Source of the DNA: JAHEFU01 sp041395205
GTDB taxonomy: Bacteria; 4484-113; JAFGCY01
Assembly (NCBI GenBank): GCA_041395205.1
Contig: JAWLAZ010000001.1
Coordinates: forward strand, 1,116,001-1,180,000
Reading direction: 5' to 3'
DNA length: 64,000 nucleotides
The notes beneath the pieces were generated by a model. The model was not told the origin of the DNA. It was given only the letters and a program-made list of their open reading frames with translations, and searched no databases. The translations under genes and the position numbers were made by a program. Shown in pieces: positions 60,463-64,000 of this stretch. Within the stretch, counting starts at the first letter, position 1. Each line of letters starts with the position of its first letter.

Positions 60463-60468
60463 TACTAT
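60463..60468 (+). promoter_or_regulatory. TACTAT box, leaderless start for the ATPase cassette
   Basis: TACTAT followed by six bases and ATG 60475, exact leaderless spacing. Confidence 0.5.
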
Positions 60469-60474
60469 ACATAT

Positions 60475-61533
60475 ATGTCGGAAAACGGCAGCCAAGCGGA
60501 CTGGATCAAGTCGATCCACCTGAAGTACTTCACGGCCTTCGAGGACATTTCGATCGAGTTCTCTCCCGGCATCAACTTCATCATCGGCGAGAACGGCACC
60601 GGCAAGACGCATCTGCTTAAGGTGATGTATGTAATCGGGCATACGGAAAACAAGCATCATCTTGAGCTTTCCGACTATTTCTTCAGCTACCCATTGAATA
60701 CCTGGAACATGGTGAATTCCAGCTCCAGCAGCAGATCAGCACATATCAATATTCGAACCGGCACAGGTCGCGAAAGAAGAGTTGATCTGCGGGATGATGG
60801 CCGAAGTGAATCCGGCATCGGCTATGGACATTCGAGCGGCGACACTGGAACTCTCTGGAGTTCGAACGGAGTATCCAAGTCTTCCGTGTACATTCCTGCA
60901 AAGGAGTTGTTGTCACACAACAAGGGATTTATTGCCAATACGGAAAAGCGATTCCTTTACTTCGAGAAGTCCTATCGGGATGTGCTCATCAATGCCAATG
61001 TCTCTCCCTTGCGCGAGAACAAAGACTGGCAGAAGCAACTTAAGTCACAGATTGAAAACTACATTGGTGGCGATGTAGTGGAATCGGATGAGATTTTCTT
61101 CATAGCAACAGAAAACGGCCCACTCGAATTCACGCTTGTCGCCGAAGGCCATCGCAAGCTCGCGCTTTACTGGCTGCTACTCAACAACGGTATGCTTGAT
61201 GAGGGCACGATCCTCTTCATTGATGAGCCGGAGGCCAATCTCAATCCGAAGCTGATGGGCTTCATGGTTGACCTTCTGCTAGAACTCCAGCGCAATGGCG
61301 TGCAGATCTTCGTCGCCAGCCATAGCATGGTTATGATGCAGGCACTGGAACAGAAGAAGCAGCAACAGGACAAATTACTCTTTCACCTGCTCTACAGGAA
61401 TTCAGACCAGAACAACAGGATCTGCCATGACTCAGAGTCCAGTTTCTTGCTGCTGCAGGAGAATCCGATAATGGAAGCATACAACGATCTTAGTGATACC
61501 GAACTGAAGAGATTCGCAGACAAACTCAGGTAG
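60475..61533 (+). CDS. AAA_15/AAA_21-type ATPase of a two-gene cassette
   Basis: A 352-residue SMC/ABC-like ATPase related to those in OLD/Gabija- and Septu-type systems but without a TOPRIM domain. Walker A GENGTGKT (38-45), signature-like VAEGHRKLA (222-230), Walker B ILFIDEPEANLNP (from 246) and switch His ASHSMVM (281-287). The insert between Walker A and the signature is hydrophilic. GC is clearly lower than in flanking genes. It is followed after 5 nt by a nuclease-like gene, so the pair forms one unit. Anti-phage or stress function is inference. Confidence 0.82.
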   Translation: MSENGSQADWIKSIHLKYFTAFEDISIEFSPGINFIIGENGTGKTHLLKVMYVIGHTENKHHLELSDYFFSYPLNTWNMVNSSSSSRSAHINIRTGTGRERRVDLRDDGRSESGIGYGHSSGDTGTLWSSNGVSKSSVYIPAKELLSHNKGFIANTEKRFLYFEKSYRDVLINANVSPLRENKDWQKQLKSQIENYIGGDVVESDEIFFIATENGPLEFTLVAEGHRKLALYWLLLNNGMLDEGTILFIDEPEANLNPKLMGFMVDLLLELQRNGVQIFVASHSMVMMQALEQKKQQQDKLLFHLLYRNSDQNNRICHDSESSFLLLQENPIMEAYNDLSDTELKRFADKLR

Positions 61534-61538
61534 GACTG

Positions 61539-62063
61539 ATGAAAGTCGTTGTCCCGGAGGGGAATCTAAGGTTCAGATTTCTTGAATGCATCGTATACCT
61601 GCCGGATAAAGCTCCTGAATTGCAGCAGCAGACTTCACTTGATATTCTGGCAATCAGTCGCAATGCAAGTCCGAGCATGCTGATTGAGGTCAAGGATCCC
61701 TCGAATCCAAATGCACAGCATCAGGATGCGATCAGGTCAATCAGCAACATGCTGACATCTGAATTTCGTGACAGACAGATTCGTGATGCAACAATGAACA
61801 CGCTGACTCTCGCTGATCTGCATGCTGTCGAAACTGGCAATTGCCTCCTGTTACTGTTGATTGGAAGCGAACGGTTCACTGAGTACAATCTGAATTTCCA
61901 GCTTGTGAGAAATCAGCTGCGTCTGAACATGCAACAGGTCCTGTTGTCAACCCCATTACTGCAGCGGGTTACAGCAGGAACTGTAGTCGATCTTGCTGAA
62001 TACAACGGGTTAATGAGTCCCAGTGGTCATTCTGTATGGCGACATTCAACGTGCACGTCTTAA
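61539..62063 (+). CDS. PD-(D/E)xK nuclease-like partner protein
   Basis: A 174-residue soluble protein. SLDILAIS (D35) followed by LIEVKDP (E50, K52) is the spacing and form of a PD-(D/E)xK active site. FRFLECIVYL would be the preceding helix/strand and CLLLLLIGSERFTEY a core strand after it. Proteins with an IEVKD motif beside AAA_15 ATPases recur in genomes, to my knowledge, without an agreed function. The low GC matches the ATPase. ATG 61539 follows the ATPase stop by five bases. A terminator lies at 62303. Confidence 0.65.
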   Translation: MKVVVPEGNLRFRFLECIVYLPDKAPELQQQTSLDILAISRNASPSMLIEVKDPSNPNAQHQDAIRSISNMLTSEFRDRQIRDATMNTLTLADLHAVETGNCLLLLLIGSERFTEYNLNFQLVRNQLRLNMQQVLLSTPLLQRVTAGTVVDLAEYNGLMSPSGHSVWRHSTCTS

Positions 62064-62302
62064 CGCCGATTTAACTTGCTTCCACGGACCCATCCGTACT
62101 AAAGTTGTAGCCGTTGAGCGTCAGGCCTTGCTGGCAAGGCTTACTGGATCGGACCGGCTCAGTCCTGAATATGATTTGCAAGCCACACGCTGCGGCTTAA
62201 CAGGCCTGCGGTGCTTCGTCCAGTAGCCTCCACCTGCCAGAAGATTCTCTCTGTATCCAGGCCTGAAGCATGCATACCTTGACGCACAATCTCATCAGCA
62301 CA

Positions 62303-62330
62303 GGGCTCCCCCTCCCAGGGGAGCCCTTTT
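62303..62330 (+). terminator. Terminator after the ATPase cassette
   Basis: Perfect nine-bp stem GGGCTCCCC/GGGGAGCCC (loop of six), then TTTT. Confidence 0.8.
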
Positions 62331-62417
62331 CATTGGCAGTGAACCCGGATTTCGGCATTTGCTTACTTTGGCAGACCCATAATTCGTTAATATTCCAATG
62401 ACTCACCTCTGTATTGG

Positions 62418-62536
62418 AGCGGTGGCCCGGGAGGATCCCCCCGAGACTCCCGGCCACCGCTGTACTCCCGCTGATTTTGAGTTCCCTTCACCGCGATCTA
62501 AGCCCTGCCACACTCAAGTCTGCAGCTGGCAGGGTT
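62418..62536 (+). ncRNA. Candidate structured RNA: two strong hairpins
   Basis: Hairpin 1 (62419-62460) has about 14 pairs: GCGGTGGCC with GGCCACCGC, a one-base bulge, then GGGAG with CTCCC. Hairpin 2 (62501-62536) has ten pairs: AGCCCTGCCA with TGGCAGGGTT. They lie between the cassette terminator and the 62613 gene, with TAATAT near 62388 upstream. No T-tract follows either. It could be a leader of the 62613 gene or a small RNA. It does not match SRP RNA, tmRNA or RNase P features I know. Confidence 0.35.
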
Positions 62537-62612
62537 ATGCTTCTGGAAACAAGCCGGGGCTCCTTTTATATATGTTGCTTTCGAGGAAGTTCCGGACAGC
62601 CATGGAGGGCTG

Positions 62613-63464
62613 ATGCAGGCTTGCTGTGACTTCCGCTCACGCTGCGGGATCAGCGTGGACTATCCGCCGGACATCGCGGCGGAGTACCGCCGGCTGCTGC
62701 ACTGGCTGAGCAGCCTGCTGCGCCCCGTGCTCGACCGCGTCTATACCTGCTCGCCGGAGCTGGTGGAGGCCGAGCTGGAGCAGCTCGCTTCCCAGATCCG
62801 CAGCGGCAGCCTCGCGCGCCAGCATGAGCGGGTGCTGCGCGTACACCTGCTGAGCATTGAGATGCAGGCCCGCATGGACGTGAGCGGCCTGCCCCCCACG
62901 CCCTGGCAGCTGAGGATGCTGCTCGACCTGCTGGAGCAGCGCAGCCCGGATCTCGTCTGTGATCTGCTCCTGACCCGCGAACTGCTGCTCTGGCGGCTGA
63001 TTGCCGACAACAGTGGCCTGCGGCCGCTGGACCGCGGGGAGCTCGAGCTGCTGCTGGGCCGGCTGGAGGGCCTGATGGAGGACCGCCAGCTCTGGCATGT
63101 ACTGGCGATGTGGGCCTTCCGGCACGGCGAGCGCGAACTGCTGGCCCGCGCCTACGGGATCTTCCTCGTCAATCCGGGCAGCTCGCTCAACCAGGCACTC
63201 TGGCAACGCGTGAACCTGATGTACCTGCTGCTGGACGGCCGGGCCGGGCCCCGCGACGTGCTGGAAAGCATGCGCGCACTGAGCGTGCATCCGCAGGTGG
63301 TGGAGTTCCGGCGTCACATCCTGCCGCGCTGCATCGAGGCCGGGATCGCTGATGAAAGCCTGCAGCATGCCCTGGATGAGCGGATGGAATCCCTGCGCCG
63401 CCGCGGCTATGAATGGCGCGGCAGTGAGGCCCGCACCAAGAGCCTGCGCACCCGTACGATCTGA
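62613..63464 (+). CDS. Hypothetical helical protein
   Basis: A 283-residue soluble, Leu/Arg-rich, almost wholly helical protein with no recognised motif. Stretches such as PWQLRMLLDLLEQRSPDLVC, LWHVLAMWAFRHGERELLAR and SLNQALWQRVNLMYLLLDG suggest TPR-like or HEAT-like packing. GGAGGG lies six bases upstream of ATG 62613. Confidence 0.7.
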   Translation: MQACCDFRSRCGISVDYPPDIAAEYRRLLHWLSSLLRPVLDRVYTCSPELVEAELEQLASQIRSGSLARQHERVLRVHLLSIEMQARMDVSGLPPTPWQLRMLLDLLEQRSPDLVCDLLLTRELLLWRLIADNSGLRPLDRGELELLLGRLEGLMEDRQLWHVLAMWAFRHGERELLARAYGIFLVNPGSSLNQALWQRVNLMYLLLDGRAGPRDVLESMRALSVHPQVVEFRRHILPRCIEAGIADESLQHALDERMESLRRRGYEWRGSEARTKSLRTRTI

Positions 63465-63576
63465 GCGCGGAAACAGGTCGCCATGCTGTGTCTGAGCATT
63501 ATGCTCAACCCGGAAGCGGATTGATATTGGCGAAATCCTGAGCCGGGATATCCGTCCAACCTGGCGTTATGGATGC

Positions 63577-63582
63577 TATCGT
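63577..63582 (+). promoter_or_regulatory. TATCGT box before the small membrane protein
   Basis: TATCGT (fits TANNNT) ends seven bases before ATG 63590. Confidence 0.35.
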
Positions 63583-63589
63583 TAATGCC

Positions 63590-63790
63590 ATGCCTGAATT
63601 GTTCCCGGCCCTCATCCAGTTCGATCAGGGACTGCTGCCCTGGTTCTTCGGTGGCAACCTGCTGATGGGCATCCTCGCCTACCTCGTTGGCGAGCGGCAG
63701 GGCAATGGCTGCCTCGGCTGCTTTCTGGGAATCATCCTCGGCCCGTTCGGCCTGATCATCACGGCTCTGATGGGCCGCAACCGGGGCTAG
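63590..63790 (+). CDS. Small two-pass membrane protein
   Basis: A 66-residue protein with two hydrophobic segments (about residues 14-32 and 40-60; GNLLMGILAYLVGERQG, then CLGCFLGIILGPFGLIITAL). The pattern resembles small hydrophobic proteins of unknown function found in many bacteria. ATG 63590 fits the leaderless box; ATG 63569 would add seven residues. Confidence 0.6.
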   Translation: MPELFPALIQFDQGLLPWFFGGNLLMGILAYLVGERQGNGCLGCFLGIILGPFGLIITALMGRNRG

Positions 63791-63791
63791 C

Positions 63792-63887
63792 ATGAGCCGC
63801 CGCCTGAAACGCTTCCTGCTGGGACTGAGCTTCTTCGTGCTCGTGGGCCTGATGGCCTGGTCCTGGTACCGGCACCTCAATCCCTGA
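63792..63887 (+). CDS. 31-residue membrane microprotein
   Basis: ATG 63792 follows the previous stop by one base and opens a 31-codon frame: MSRRLKRFLLG, a membrane stretch (about residues 8-25, FLLGLSFFVLVGLMAW) and a short WYRHLNP tail. The Arg/Lys-rich start predicts the N-terminus inside. It is probably translationally coupled to the gene before it. Confidence 0.5.
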   Translation: MSRRLKRFLLGLSFFVLVGLMAWSWYRHLNP

Positions 63888-63982
63888 ATCGCCTTAGCGG
63901 CATTGCTCTGCCAATGCTGCGCCGCGGAACAAAGCCGGGGTAAACTGGTCTGTAGCACACTCGGGTTTGCAGGGAGTTGGGG

Positions 63983-64000
63983 ATGACGATTCCACGCACA
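63983..64000 (+). CDS. Start of a gene cut by the window edge
   Basis: ATG 63983 lies seven bases after AGGGAG and opens the frame MTIPRT before the window ends. Nothing can be said of its product. Confidence 0.45.

Noticed and set aside
62418..62536. SRP RNA, tmRNA or RNase P RNA
   Set aside because: The conserved SRP loop, the tmRNA tRNA-like ends and the RNase P core were not found.
62398..62613. 71-codon frame across the two hairpins
   Set aside because: Cys/Pro-rich translation without motif, no SD and no proper leaderless spacing. The hairpins suggest structure rather than coding.

Overview
The window is about 64 kb of GC-rich bacterial DNA. It carries two alanine tRNAs, about 58 supportable protein genes, and several repeat-rich intergenic stretches. 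A Gram-negative-type envelope is suggested by lptB, a TolC-family protein, many lipoproteins with LxxC lipoboxes, multihaem periplasmic cytochromes and hslV. The order yqeK, LCP protein, rsfS is best known from Firmicutes but also occurs elsewhere. With the dockerin-like and PKD lipoproteins and the promoter architecture, this suggests an uncultivated or poorly sampled lineage. I cannot name the phylum from sequence alone.

Layout. 1-9 kb: flavoprotein reductase, tetrahaem cytochrome with a UshA-like front end, rodA, TPR lipoprotein-like protein, methyltransferase, yqeK, LCP and rsfS, then tRNA-Ala(GGC). 9-22 kb: secreted Gly-rich protein, ribD, an XRE/S24-like regulator, a phosphoribosyltransferase, tpiA, a sigma/anti-sigma fusion, a lone receiver domain, tRNA-Ala(TGC), RDD and Yip1-like membrane proteins, and a TolC protein with an ABC ATPase. 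22-36 kb: Cys-rich lipoprotein, haem-binding chemoreceptor, large dockerin-like lipoprotein, FAH-family protein, hicAB, clpX, scpB, a threonine aldolase and a saccharopine dehydrogenase-like protein. 36.6-40.2 kb: a repeat landscape surrounding a gene with an in-frame TGA and an aldo/keto reductase. 40-49 kb: PKD/dockerin lipoproteins, an octahaem cytochrome, a TlpA-like thioredoxin and a Fur-family regulator. 49-54.5 kb: five tandem Sel1-repeat paralogues, with a stray copy of the lptB 3' end between the last two. 54.5-64 kb: lptB, a large lipoprotein, a CDF transporter, hslV, a low-GC two-gene ATPase plus nuclease-like cassette, and small membrane proteins.

The clearest system-level signal concerns transcription and translation starts. 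At least fifteen genes have a TATAAT/TAGAAT-like box (TANNNT in most cases) ending 6-8 nt before the start codon, with no Shine-Dalgarno sequence and no visible TTGACA box. This is the arrangement expected for leaderless mRNAs. Other genes have a longer leader and a clear GGAGG-like site. I used this rule to choose several starts (GTG 1447, GTG 3460, GTG 32335, ATG 58559, ATG 60475).

The best candidates for undescribed biology are the ATPase/PD-(D/E)xK-like pair at 60475-62063, the Sel1 array with its lptB remnant, a family of about nine short hairpin elements with compensatory stem changes, heptanucleotide arrays around the TGA-interrupted gene, and the His/Cys-rich repeat lipoprotein.
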